Assembly: GCA_009599575.1 (NCBI GenBank)
Contig: VWND01000005.1
Location: forward strand, 310,001-374,000
Reading direction: 5' to 3'
Source of the DNA: Blumeriella jaapii
Lineage: Eukaryota; Ascomycota; Leotiomycetes; Helotiales; Drepanopezizaceae
Length of the DNA: 64,000 bases
Shown piece by piece: positions 54,859-64,000 of the stretch; within the stretch, counting starts at the first letter, position 1; each line of letters begins with the position of its first letter. The notes below the pieces were generated by a model. That model saw nothing but the letters and a program-made list of their open reading frames with translations, did not search any database and had not been told where the DNA came from. The position numbers were made by a program, and so were the translations under genes.

Positions 54859-57800
54859 TCAAAAGCCCTGCGGTCCCTTACCGTCCATGCCTCCCATGCG
54901 GAAGAACTCACTAATAACGCCCACCGCGTAGCTCACGCCCGCTACCCCCACGGCGCCGACCAATACCTTCCTTCCTCTGCCCGTGCCTTTCCTTCCCTTC
55001 TTCTTCCCCCTCCTACCAGCAGCATCACTATCCTCCCAGTTCCGCCTTCCACTGAAAACAGGCTCCTCCCGCCTCACGTTGATCCCGCTCTCGAAAGGCG
55101 TCTCTGAGCCGCGCGGCAGATCGTGATTCACGAACCCCGTCGGGCTCGCGAAATCGCCCGTAGTCGCTGCGACGGGGGAAGCTTGCGTACCATCGATCGG
55201 GTTCGTGAGCCTCTTTCGCTCTTCGGCCGCGGCTTCGGCGGCTGTCATGCTCTCGCTCAGAGTTTTCTCTTCTAGTGATGGGATGGCGGACCCAGCTCTG
55301 ACTTTGCGGAACACGAGTACGTCCCCGCTGCCAGCCACGATCTCATACCCCTGGGCTTGCAGTCCCGCAAAGTGTGGGAAGAACTTCGAGGGGTTGGAGA
55401 GCCGGAGCAGAGCATCGGCTGGAGATAGGGGGTCGGTGGTGTCGGACACCATGGAAGTTGTGGAAGCTGTGGATACGGATTGCATGGTCGGGTCGTAGGC
55501 GAGGATTTTATAGAGAGTTGGCTCGGGCGTTTCTTCCAATTTTTCGGTGCTTGATGCAGTGATTTCTGACCAGCGCTTAGGTTGAGAGACCGGAGCTTGG
55601 CAAGGTGCAATATCTATGGCGTCGTATCTGTCTTCGTATTTGCTTTGGACTTCGCGGACTAGGTTCGTGTCCTCATCGCTCTTCAAAGTCGAACCAATAT
55701 CTTGAACCTGGTTGGCCTCTAAAGCATTGACTGCTCTTGCTTTGATGTCCTCCTCTGAAATTCCTTTAGACAGCGATTCAAGTTTGTCCAACCCCTGTTT
55801 GGACTCTGGAAAGACCGAGAATTGAATCATTGGCGAGATGTCGCCCTCGGCTTGCAACACATCATCCACCTTCTTCTCGGCTGTCCTTGACTTGGTGCGA
55901 TTGAGGGAAGTCTCTAAGCGAGGAGTCCTGGGATGTCTCGAGAGGGGCTCTTTCGGTGCAGTAGCAATGATAGTTTGGTTTGTGTTACCCTCTTGCCCTA
56001 CCTTGGAGTTGGAAACCAAGCTCTCAGAATCGGGACTCGTTGTCCAACTTCCTTCGAATTCTTCGGGGAAATCTCGCACAAAATTGCCAGTCATCTTTGC
56101 CCGGTGTTTCGTAGACTTCTCGGGCCACCCAGCTTCCACCTCTGCGAGTTTGGCGTTTATACGCCCCCTGGCGTGAGCCGCATGATTCAGCAACTCACTA
56201 TGCTCGGTCCTGAGATCATCCACTGGCTTCCGAGAGTCCTCAAGTCCCGGCTTTTTCTTGGGTGGAGATTCTGTGGCTTTGTAGAAGGTGTCGAAATCAT
56301 GCTGAAGCTCCTTCCGCTTAGCCGCTTTCTGCGCTTCAGTCCCCTTCGCCGAGCCTTTAATAATACCAGAGCCTGCGCGAACATCACTCGCCCGAAGCAG
56401 ATCCAGATCCTCAGTAGTGTCATCCGCGATGGATTTGAATCTCTTGTCGCTAGGAGACTTGGAGGGAAATGTTAAGATGTGAATAGGTTTCTGACCATGG
56501 AACGGCGTGCGATAGTTGTTGACCTTTTCATCATACGCCTGAAGTCCATCCTGAACAGGACATTTGTCCTGCTGCTGACTACTCAAAGCATCTACGCTTC
56601 TACCAGCATAGACTCCGCTACTCTCGAAGGCTTGCAGCAGCTTGTCGACAGAATGTTGTTCGCCTTGCACTTTCACCGGCTCCCCGTTTTCGGCTGGTTC
56701 TTGTCGAATTGTGTTTCTATACTCCCGGATGGCTTTAAGAACTGGGTCAAGCGGCCCTCCGCTCCCATCATGGGTCGTATTTGTTTCTTCTGAAACTGCT
56801 TCGTACTCTTCCATAGCTCTCAAGACAGGGTTCAATTTCTCGATATCTGGATTTCCACTGGTCGAATTCGTTGTCGAGGATCGGAAGTTCTTTTCGTAGT
56901 TCTGGATTGCCCTTATCAAATCGCCCTCTTTCTTCTCCTTCTGTGATTGCTTGAACTGTTCGGTTTTTTCGTACTCCCGTATTGCTTTCTGAACCGGATC
57001 AAGTGACTCGCACGCCTTGTCAGACGTTTCGACGTGTGGGGGCTGTCCAGCGGGCCTTGATTCATAGTCCTCAATTGCTTGAACAACAGAATCTGTCTGA
57101 GTCTTGATCTTAGATTTCTCATCGAAACCTCCGGAGCTGTTTTCAGCGTCGTAGCCTGGCGCTTTATCCCGATGCGTGTTCTTGGCGATATTGAAATCCG
57201 GCCTGGAGTACGCTTTGCCATACGAGATTTTGTTATCGTAATCTCTCAGTCCGAGTTGCGCATGGTCGGAGTGATCGATAGCTACACCAGCACAATCGTA
57301 AAACCGTCCCGACTTATAGTCCACTTTCTCGTCATAGCACGTCAAGCCGTCTTGAACTGAAGCCCGGTTTTCGCTCGGCTCTTCGAAGTTCAAAAAGTTT
57401 CTTAAGCGATCCCGAAGCGAGTAGAATTCAATCGAGGGGTCTGATGAAGCACTATTGGTCGTTGACGCCGGAGGCTCGAAGTCTTGGGGTTGAGAATGAT
57501 GTGCTTGGAAAGATTTCGAGGGAATTCCGCCTACGAGCTCCTTCTCCTTGATCACGTCGGATATCTTGGGTATTCTGCGATTGGTGATTGGATCAATTTC
57601 GTCTTCGGACTCCATGGCCTTCTGCTGGTGAAAGCGCCTACGGAACCCTTCCTGGCCATAAGTAGTAGTTTCAAGAAAATCTTGCGGCCAAGGATCATTT
57701 CGAATAGCTGATTCTGTCAATGGGTCGTTGGGTGCTGTGTTGATACTAACCCAACCATTGCCGAAGAAACGCCGCTTTGCACGTATGATTTCGTAAATGG

Positions 57801-58239
57801 CTCCGTGATTCATGATTTTCGCGCCCTTGGCCATATCGTCCTTACTCTGCTGGACAAATTCATCCATGGCATTCCAACCATCCACCTTGATCCACCGCCC
57901 AGCCCCCCTCGAGTCCTCACCCCGCCACGCGCTGCACATAAACCCCTTGGACCCATTCTCAACATTGGGAGGGGGATGTCGATCCCACGACAACTTCCTG
58001 TTCAGTGCTACAACATGCTTCTGTCTCGAGACCCATCCAAATCGTCGATGGAATTCTTTTTGAAAGGTCGGATCGAGGTACGATGACCACATGTCCAGCC
58101 GGAAATTACGAACATGTTGGTTTGATCTCAGTCTTCGCAGCAGGCTTCCACTTGATCTGAGAAGATGTGTTGAAGAATTCAGAGAGTGTCGCAAGGCAAC
58201 GGAAGTTGCGGGAACGGAGGACATGTTTGATGACAGCAT
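54859..58239 (-). CDS. Large probable mitochondrial protein with helical repeats
   Basis: Single-exon frame of 1126 residues from MLSSNMSS (an upstream in-frame Met at 58305 adds 22). The first 45 residues lack acidic residues and are rich in Arg/Ser/Leu (SSTHLLRSSGSLLRRLRS), a strong mitochondrial presequence. A conserved-looking block follows (YLDPTFQKEFHRRFGW, then FFGNGWVSINTAPNDPLT). Residues about 295-575 carry at least nine short repeats of a V/L-x-x-A-I-x-x-Y-E pattern (LDPVQKAIREYEK, LNPVLRAMEEYEA, LDPVLKAIREYRN, VQDGLQAYDEKV). The rest is charged and likely disordered, up to a second block near the C-terminus (LSNPSKFFPHFAGLQAQGYE then VLVFRKVR). A final hydrophobic segment (VLVGAVGVAGVSYAVGVISE) could anchor it in a membrane. 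I know similar proteins only as uncharacterised Ser/Thr-rich fungal proteins. Confidence 0.75.
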   Translation of the reverse strand: MLSSNMSSVPATSVALRHSLNSSTHLLRSSGSLLRRLRSNQHVRNFRLDMWSSYLDPTFQKEFHRRFGWVSRQKHVVALNRKLSWDRHPPPNVENGSKGFMCSAWRGEDSRGAGRWIKVDGWNAMDEFVQQSKDDMAKGAKIMNHGAIYEIIRAKRRFFGNGWVSINTAPNDPLTESAIRNDPWPQDFLETTTYGQEGFRRRFHQQKAMESEDEIDPITNRRIPKISDVIKEKELVGGIPSKSFQAHHSQPQDFEPPASTTNSASSDPSIEFYSLRDRLRNFLNFEEPSENRASVQDGLTCYDEKVDYKSGRFYDCAGVAIDHSDHAQLGLRDYDNKISYGKAYSRPDFNIAKNTHRDKAPGYDAENSSGGFDEKSKIKTQTDSVVQAIEDYESRPAGQPPHVETSDKACESLDPVQKAIREYEKTEQFKQSQKEKKEGDLIRAIQNYEKNFRSSTTNSTSGNPDIEKLNPVLRAMEEYEAVSEETNTTHDGSGGPLDPVLKAIREYRNTIRQEPAENGEPVKVQGEQHSVDKLLQAFESSGVYAGRSVDALSSQQQDKCPVQDGLQAYDEKVNNYRTPFHGQKPIHILTFPSKSPSDKRFKSIADDTTEDLDLLRASDVRAGSGIIKGSAKGTEAQKAAKRKELQHDFDTFYKATESPPKKKPGLEDSRKPVDDLRTEHSELLNHAAHARGRINAKLAEVEAGWPEKSTKHRAKMTGNFVRDFPEEFEGSWTTSPDSESLVSNSKVGQEGNTNQTIIATAPKEPLSRHPRTPRLETSLNRTKSRTAEKKVDDVLQAEGDISPMIQFSVFPESKQGLDKLESLSKGISEEDIKARAVNALEANQVQDIGSTLKSDEDTNLVREVQSKYEDRYDAIDIAPCQAPVSQPKRWSEITASSTEKLEETPEPTLYKILAYDPTMQSVSTASTTSMVSDTTDPLSPADALLRLSNPSKFFPHFAGLQAQGYEIVAGSGDVLVFRKVRAGSAIPSLEEKTLSESMTAAEAAAEERKRLTNPIDGTQASPVAATTGDFASPTGFVNHDLPRGSETPFESGINVRREEPVFSGRRNWEDSDAAGRRGKKKGRKGTGRGRKVLVGAVGVAGVSYAVGVISEFFRMGGMDGKGPQGF

Positions 58240-58305
58240 CTTTGCGCGCTCATCGATCCAAACGTAGGTAGTGAGATTAGCAAATTGATTGATTAATAGG
58301 CACAA

Positions 58306-59729
58306 GCATACCGCTTTTCAGCTAAGAATCTGGAATAAGCAGATTTCAAACGGAGTTCGAGCAGTTTCTAGCAATTTCGAAGCAATTGGAGATAGACCTG
58401 GAAATTGTTGATCATGGATCAGAAGGGTGTTGGCTGCTCGTCTGTAAGAGGATCTGACAACCAATGTTCCCACTCGGAATGCGTGCTCGTAAGATGGATT
58501 CAAGAGATGCAGGACGTGCCGATGCTTGATGCGTGTGAGCTCATAGCAAGTCCGCTGCCGGAGCTGGGTCGCTGCCTCACAGACTGTGCAGGCGGGGTAG
58601 CGTCGTGCCTCGGACCTGTCGGTGAAATGCAATCTAGTAGCGAGTCGACACAGTCACCGGTATGTATATGAATTTTATGTATCGAGAATCATGGATTGCG
58701 CGGAAACAGAGGACTTCGAGCGATTGCCCGGTTTGTGGGTCGGGCAATCGTTTCCACGGAAGGGCCCGTCTGTTTTGATGACCTGCCAGGAGCCGAAGCG
58801 GCTGCTCCTGTCTCTGCTACTGATAAGGTCTCTAGAGATCTGATGCAGGAACCAGCCACGGCGGCGGGTACGTGTCGTGTTTGGTCTTGTGGTGCTTGTG
58901 CTCCTGTATAACAATGCTTCCGGTCGACGAGAGGAGAGACGCCGACGTAGGCCCAGGAGAAGCGCGAGCAGATCGAGAGAGATGCCCACTTGGCAACGAG
59001 TAGATTCTTGCTGATGAGAATGGAGCTATTTCGACAGGACGATGGAGCGATTTGAGGGGGAGTCTAATAGATACTGCACAGTACAGTGGAAGATCCGGTT
59101 GGGGTTTGTTTGAGATCCGGTTGAGGTTCGTTTGTAAAGAAAAGATAAGGAAGTGGAAGAGAAGATGAAGGAAGAGAAGATGAAGGACGACGGAGGAGAG
59201 AGAATAGGAAGAGAGAAAGATGCAAGATGATGGATGGATGGAAGCAGAAGTTCTCCGTCGTGTTGAAGTTCTGTAAGTGTTGCCCGCCAGCTGCGATGCG
59301 GGGTATAGATTGATCCGGGATGGATCCGACACGGGACGGCGGAACTACTTCCCGTTTTGGACGGTATGTGGCTTGGTGGTCTTATCGATAGCGATTGCGT
59401 CATTCTGCGGGCGGGGTAGGAGATACTGTACCCCAGTATATCGTCGAGTCCAGATCTCGAGAGAGACAATCGAAAAAACCATCTACTGTACATACTGTAT
59501 ATCGATATCAATTTCGATATCAACGACATCCACAACCCAACCACCCAACCACCCAACTACCCCCTTCCACCATCTTTCCCTGCACCCATTCACTTCGCCA
59601 CCACTACCATGCCATTCCTTTGACCGGTGCTCTGCATCCGCGACCCAAACGCCATTGACCGCCAACGCCCATCGCCACATCTTGACGCCGAGCCCAACTC
59701 TTCCCAATTCGTCCAGCTCGCACAACATC
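58306..59729. other. Divergent intergenic region
   Basis: Lies between the minus-strand mitochondrial-type gene and the plus-strand Listerin gene. It holds an A/G-rich tract (59140-59220), a C-rich CCACCCAACCACC run (59535-59560) and a GTAC motif (59483-59500). No gene recognised. Confidence 0.5.
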
Positions 59730-62700
59730 ATGAGCAAACGGCAGTTCAAGTCGCAGGCCTCAAGCAGTCGTGCCGCATCGGGCACCGGCTTGGGAGGCTT
59801 TGGTTCGACCGCGTCCGGAAGCACCTTGTCCTACTTGACCGAGCCGCCCAATCTTTCGGCAATCAGCGATGCGAACGTCGTCGTGGCGTTCAAGAATCTG
59901 TCGAAGAAGGACGCGACGACCAAGTCGAAAGCGCTGGAAGATCTCAGATCATACGTGCAGGCCCATCCATTCGAGCAAGCCGGAGGCGTAGAGGATGCCG
60001 TGCTGGAGGCGTGGGTGCGTTCTCCCTACATTCTGGGTGCGGGCGGAAGAGTGTTAATAGATGTACATAGGTCAAATTCTACCCGCGCATGTCGATCGAT
60101 AACTCGCGCCGTGTCCGCGAACTCTCCCATGACCTGCAGTTCGAACTGCTAAAATCGGCTCGGAAGCGCATGGAAAAGTACATGCCCAGGATTGTAGGAA
60201 GCTGGTTAGGCGGAACGTATGACCGGGACAGAGCGGTGGCAAGGGCTGCCACCGATGGGACCAGGTCGTTCCTCGATACCCAGGCCAAGATGGCTCTCTT
60301 CTACAAACGATGCGAAGTCTCTGTGCTCGAATACGCCCAAGAAGCGCTCGAGGAGACCCCGCAGACTCTGAGCGATGAGAGGACCATGAATGCGGACGAC
60401 GTGCGGGCCAAGTACTTCCGAGTTATCGGCTCTAGTCTTTCCCTCATCGCCAACCTGCTGGCAACGTTGGACAAGGACGATATTCTTAAACACCAACACA
60501 AGTACGTGGCCATCATATCAGGCAACAAGAAATTGTGGTCTTTTATTACGTGTGAAGACGCATTCGTCCGCAGAGCTACTGCCCAGCTATTGGCGATATG
60601 CTTGGCGAAGCTACCCGTAGCTATCGAGGCCGATTTGAAACTGATTAGCCACGCTTTTATTGCTGAAGGATTGAAGTCCTCTCAGACTGCATCTGCGTTC
60701 CAGCTCTTGCATGTGCTAAGCAGATTGAATTCGATGTACCCCGAGGTATGGACTTCGTTCTACAAGGCCAAGAAGGACCCCTTTTCTAAACTGTGCTCTT
60801 TTGTAGAGAAAGGTTCACAGGGGGGCCCTCCGGAGTACTGGACCAAGCTAGGAGACGTTGTTTCAAATCTCCCTGAAGGTGTTCTGCCCTCTGAGCCCGC
60901 TCCACTATTGAGGTTTTTGACGGCCTTCCGAAATGGCATGTCTAACAGGGAGGAGCCTAGAACCAATGCGCCTGTAGCATGGGCCACTTACTTTGATATT
61001 GCCGACCATTTCATTCTTTGCTATCGCCAGAGCATGTGCAAGAAACGATCTTGCCAGAGGGTGTATTCCCTGTTTTCGAGCAGTATCTCTATCCGGATCC
61101 CACGAACAATAGCTGGGCCATTGGTGGTAGCATCTCCACGTTGGCCAAGGCCTTACGCATTTGCTTGGCATCCAAAGGTGATGGTAAGACAACTCTGGGT
61201 GCTGAGTGGGCTAGACTCGAAAAAGACTTTGTCTCTAAAGCTCTTACCTCGTTGCCCGAGCAGTCTAAAGAGTATCACGCTTCGCAGGCTGCTGTCGTTT
61301 CCCTAAGCCACCGTTGGTTCAAATTGGTAGCCGAAGTCATTCTATCAAAGCAACAGAACTCCATCGACCTCGTCTCTGCCTCGTCCCGACGTATTGTAAA
61401 GACCTGTCTGGAGTCGATAGTCAGCAGGAATGGCAAGCCGTACTCTGCCACGGCCACGGTCGAAGCGGCGTTGCGACTCACTCCCGCTGTCGTAGAAAGC
61501 TCGCCCGAAACCCTAGCAGCCCTGAAGTCATTCCTTGAAGATGATCTTCCCAAGTTGATTCTGTCGCCCTCAGGGCCATACCTCATTTCGATTTTGAATC
61601 TGTTCCGCTCGTTCCCAGATCAAGAAGAAACATTCAACAGCATTTGGGAGTCGACCGTAGACGGTCTCCTAGCTTTGCCCAATGACGCGAGCCAGTATCA
61701 AGCAATCGCTAAAATGCTGGCGAGCGATGCCGTGTCGAGTGTTGCTCAACAGAACGATGCCCTTCAAACATATGTCGTCAGTGGCAGCCTCGCTGCCCTA
61801 AAAGGCAATTTAGAGGGACGCGCTGTATTTGAAGCTGCGGTCACGTTCAACTCCTTGTCGTCTACAACATCTGCTCATATTCTGAATCAAATTCTTGCAT
61901 CTCTTGATACAAACAGCCATAGCCTGGACGAAGCGCTAGATTCGCTTGAGTTTGTTTCCAAGTGCCAACCCAACCTCCTGAAATGCCAAAGTGACATACA
62001 TGTTACTTTGATCACGAAGTTGTTGGGCCTTACTGAGCTGACTGATTCTCGAATTGCTACTCGTGCCACCAATTTGAGGTCTGTGATTGAAAAATCAATA
62101 AGTTCTACGGGCTCAAAGGAGCTCCAGCACAGCTCAATCGTGCATGTTATTCGGGAGAACCTGGAGACCGCGGGTCCTCAATCACTATCGTAAGTACACG
62201 TCAACCTGTTTTCAAGACCACATGACTGAGTGCTCCTTAGAATCGATACACTTGTTCAACAAGCCAGCAATTTCATGACACAGCCTCAGGACTCACCTCG
62301 GGAAGCGATTCTTCCCGATGTAGAAGTATGGTTAGAAGCTCTAGGCCCGCTATTAAGCCAGAAGCCAAACCCAGCACTTGGTGTCATGAGACCTTTTGCC
62401 GGAGCAGTGTTTCTTGTACACCAGTCATCATCGGGTAACGCTTCTCCGCCTTTTAGGGACATCAGTGGCTACTCAGTGCCGCTGAGGATGGCCATGTATA
62501 CGTCTAGTTTGCTGCTCCAAGAGAATTTCTCACATCTCTTACCTGACGACTTGCAAGTCGAGCTTTTCTACCTCTTGATTCTGACCTGCGAGCTTGCCAA
62601 TGACCAAATTGACATGCTCGAGGATAACAAGCTGTTCCAATCTCATCAAGATATCGATACCCTGAGCGAGGTTCGTCAGTTTCTGCAGGACGTTCATGAG

Positions 62701-64000
62701 ATCATTGGCAATGCAGCCAAGAATGCTGCATCATGGCGTGACCCTGTTTCTGGGAAGCAATCGCCGGTGGATTCCTCTACCGCGATGCAGAGTTTGATAC
62801 GCAAACTCATCGACTCATCCGGTACCAATACCCCTACTTCCTACTATACGTCTAAAGCATTGAGTGGTTTATTGCAAGCACTTGTGTCTACCCACGGCTG
62901 GCAGAGTGAAGGCAGCGAGGAATGGCTGTCAAAGCTAGACATTTTCAAGACTTCAACGGCCAACGTCCTGGGCGCAACAGCTATCCTGGTCGGGCTTGAG
63001 GATAGTCTACGCTCTAGCAAGTTGATAAACACTCTTTGTAACCGAATCGTCAGCGACGTGGCCGGAGCTAAGGCGCAGTCTGAAAATACACTTGGGTTGA
63101 TGGTGCTTTTGAACTCCGTTCTAGGAATTTACGATGACGAAGATCTACCTGTCGCTAACAATCGGCTGGTCTTTGCGATTAAGCAAATCCTGTCGTGGAC
63201 TGAAGACCTAGCAGCGACGGACAGCAAACTTGCTTCAGAGGTTTGTCGTGCTCTGCAGAAGCTATTGCCTGCCATCAAGGATGTCTACGGGTCATACTGG
63301 GAAACTACTTTCGATTTCTGTACATCCATTTGGGAGTCCAGTAGAGATGGCAGCCTCCCAAACGAACGCCTACCCATGATCGGCATGTCCTTGAAGCTGT
63401 TCTCTATCTTGCAGAATTTGGTGGATGATGCCAATGATGACTTAAAGGAAGCTTACGAGGCTTCGCTGCAATCAGTTTGCGATGGTCTGGTGTCACTTTT
63501 GAAACATGAGCGGTCCAAGGAAACCCAGCCCCTGGAGTTCGTGGATAGTTTGCTCTCCCGACTGGTCGTCAAAATTCCCTCGGATCGGATCAAGGATCTC
63601 TCGGAATTCTACCCTCTACTGGCCTCAGAGTTCCAGATGATCCAGTCCGCCGCATTCGATGTCCTTCAAAAGGCTTTGCCCAAAGTGCAACAGGAACTAT
63701 CGGTCAATGTTCTGTTGGAAGAAACCAGTAAGTCTGCTACATTCTAGCATCAGCTTTATCTGATACTAACATCCATCAGCCGCCGATCTCCCCCTAGAAC
63801 TCCTCTCTCTGCTCCTCAATCCCCCCTCAACCTCCGACGTACCCGACACGGCCTCGTTCCCCCCCTCTATCCGCGGCTACCTGCTCTCCTGGCTGATCGT
63901 CTACGAATCCTACAAGGCGGCCTCTCTCAAGGTCCGCAATGACTACACCACCCTCCTCAAATCCGAGAACTGCATTGGCCCCCTCCTAAACTTCATGTTC
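59730..64000 (+). CDS. LTN1: Listerin E3 ubiquitin ligase (Ltn1/Rkr1), 5' part
   Basis: N-terminal two thirds or so of Listerin, the RING E3 ligase that ubiquitinates nascent chains on stalled 60S subunits. Start 59730 (MSKRQFKSQASSSRAASGTG). The conserved opening GFGSTASGSTLSYLTEPPNL, VVVAFKNLSKKDATTKSKAL, EDLRSYV is typical. Exons: 59730-60014, 60071-62189, 62241-63727, 63780 to beyond 64000; introns use GTGCGT, GTAAGT and GTAAGT. HEAT-like helices follow (FYPRMSIDNSRRVRELSHDL, WLGGTYDRDRAVARAATDG, DAFVRRATAQLLAICLAKLP). At 61017-61019 the frame changes (DHFIL to LSPEHVQETILPEG); restoring one T in the T-run repairs it and no intron does. The window cuts the gene; the RING domain lies past the end. 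Confidence 0.9.

Noticed and set aside
60985..61035. 57-bp GTAGCA...CGCCAG intron in Listerin at the frame break
   Set aside because: Its length is a multiple of three, so it does not change frame, and it would remove conserved residues.

Overview
This is nuclear DNA of a filamentous ascomycete (Pezizomycotina). The evidence is genes broken by short GT-AG introns of about 46-150 bp with CTGAC/CTAAT-type branch sites, a Cdc3-type septin, a fungal AA9 polysaccharide monooxygenase, a palmitoyl-protein thioesterase, and a non-LTR retrotransposon destroyed in the manner of repeat-induced point mutation (RIP). I cannot name the species.

Layout. 1-13 kb is sparse: a short-chain dehydrogenase with a frameshift (1.7-2.7 kb), a gene desert with a Tc1/mariner remnant (4.8-5.1 kb), a secreted type-B carboxylesterase (7.0-9.1 kb), and an F-box-like orphan (11.0-11.8 kb). 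A 224-residue orphan lies at 13.2-13.9 kb. About 14.1-20.1 kb is one decayed Tad1-like LINE on the minus strand, with a short 18S-rRNA-like sequence at its right edge. Next come the septin (21.3-23.1 kb), a broken 2EXR-type gene (24.4-25.3 kb) and an MFS drug/H+ antiporter (26.1-27.9 kb). 28-33 kb has almost no genes.

33-47.7 kb is gene-rich. In order it holds a Pom33/TMEM33 nuclear-envelope protein, a Ctk2-like cyclin, three small secreted proteins, a low-complexity hydrophilic protein, an FHA-domain Tos4-like protein, the ribosome-assembly factor Cic1 and a palmitoyl-protein thioesterase. At 50-53.2 kb is an AA9 monooxygenase with a very long Pro-Thr-Gly repeat tail whose reading frame changes twice. 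54.9-58.3 kb encodes a large probable mitochondrial protein with internal helical repeats. The window ends inside the Listerin ubiquitin-ligase gene (59.7 kb onward).

How the parts relate. Most genes are independent housekeeping genes (cytokinesis, CTD phosphorylation, 60S assembly, ribosome quality control, lysosomal depalmitoylation). The accessory layer is secreted or repeat-derived: carboxylesterase, AA9 enzyme, three small secreted peptides and the retroelement. I see no classical biosynthetic cluster, CRISPR array, tRNA gene or phage-like system. The most unusual items are the frame-switching AA9 tail, the small-secreted-protein group with a 350-bp TGTA/poly-A array, the dispersed GTAC palindrome, and the rRNA snippet beside the LINE. 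Several conserved genes carry single-base indels, some in homopolymers, so part of the apparent damage may be assembly error.
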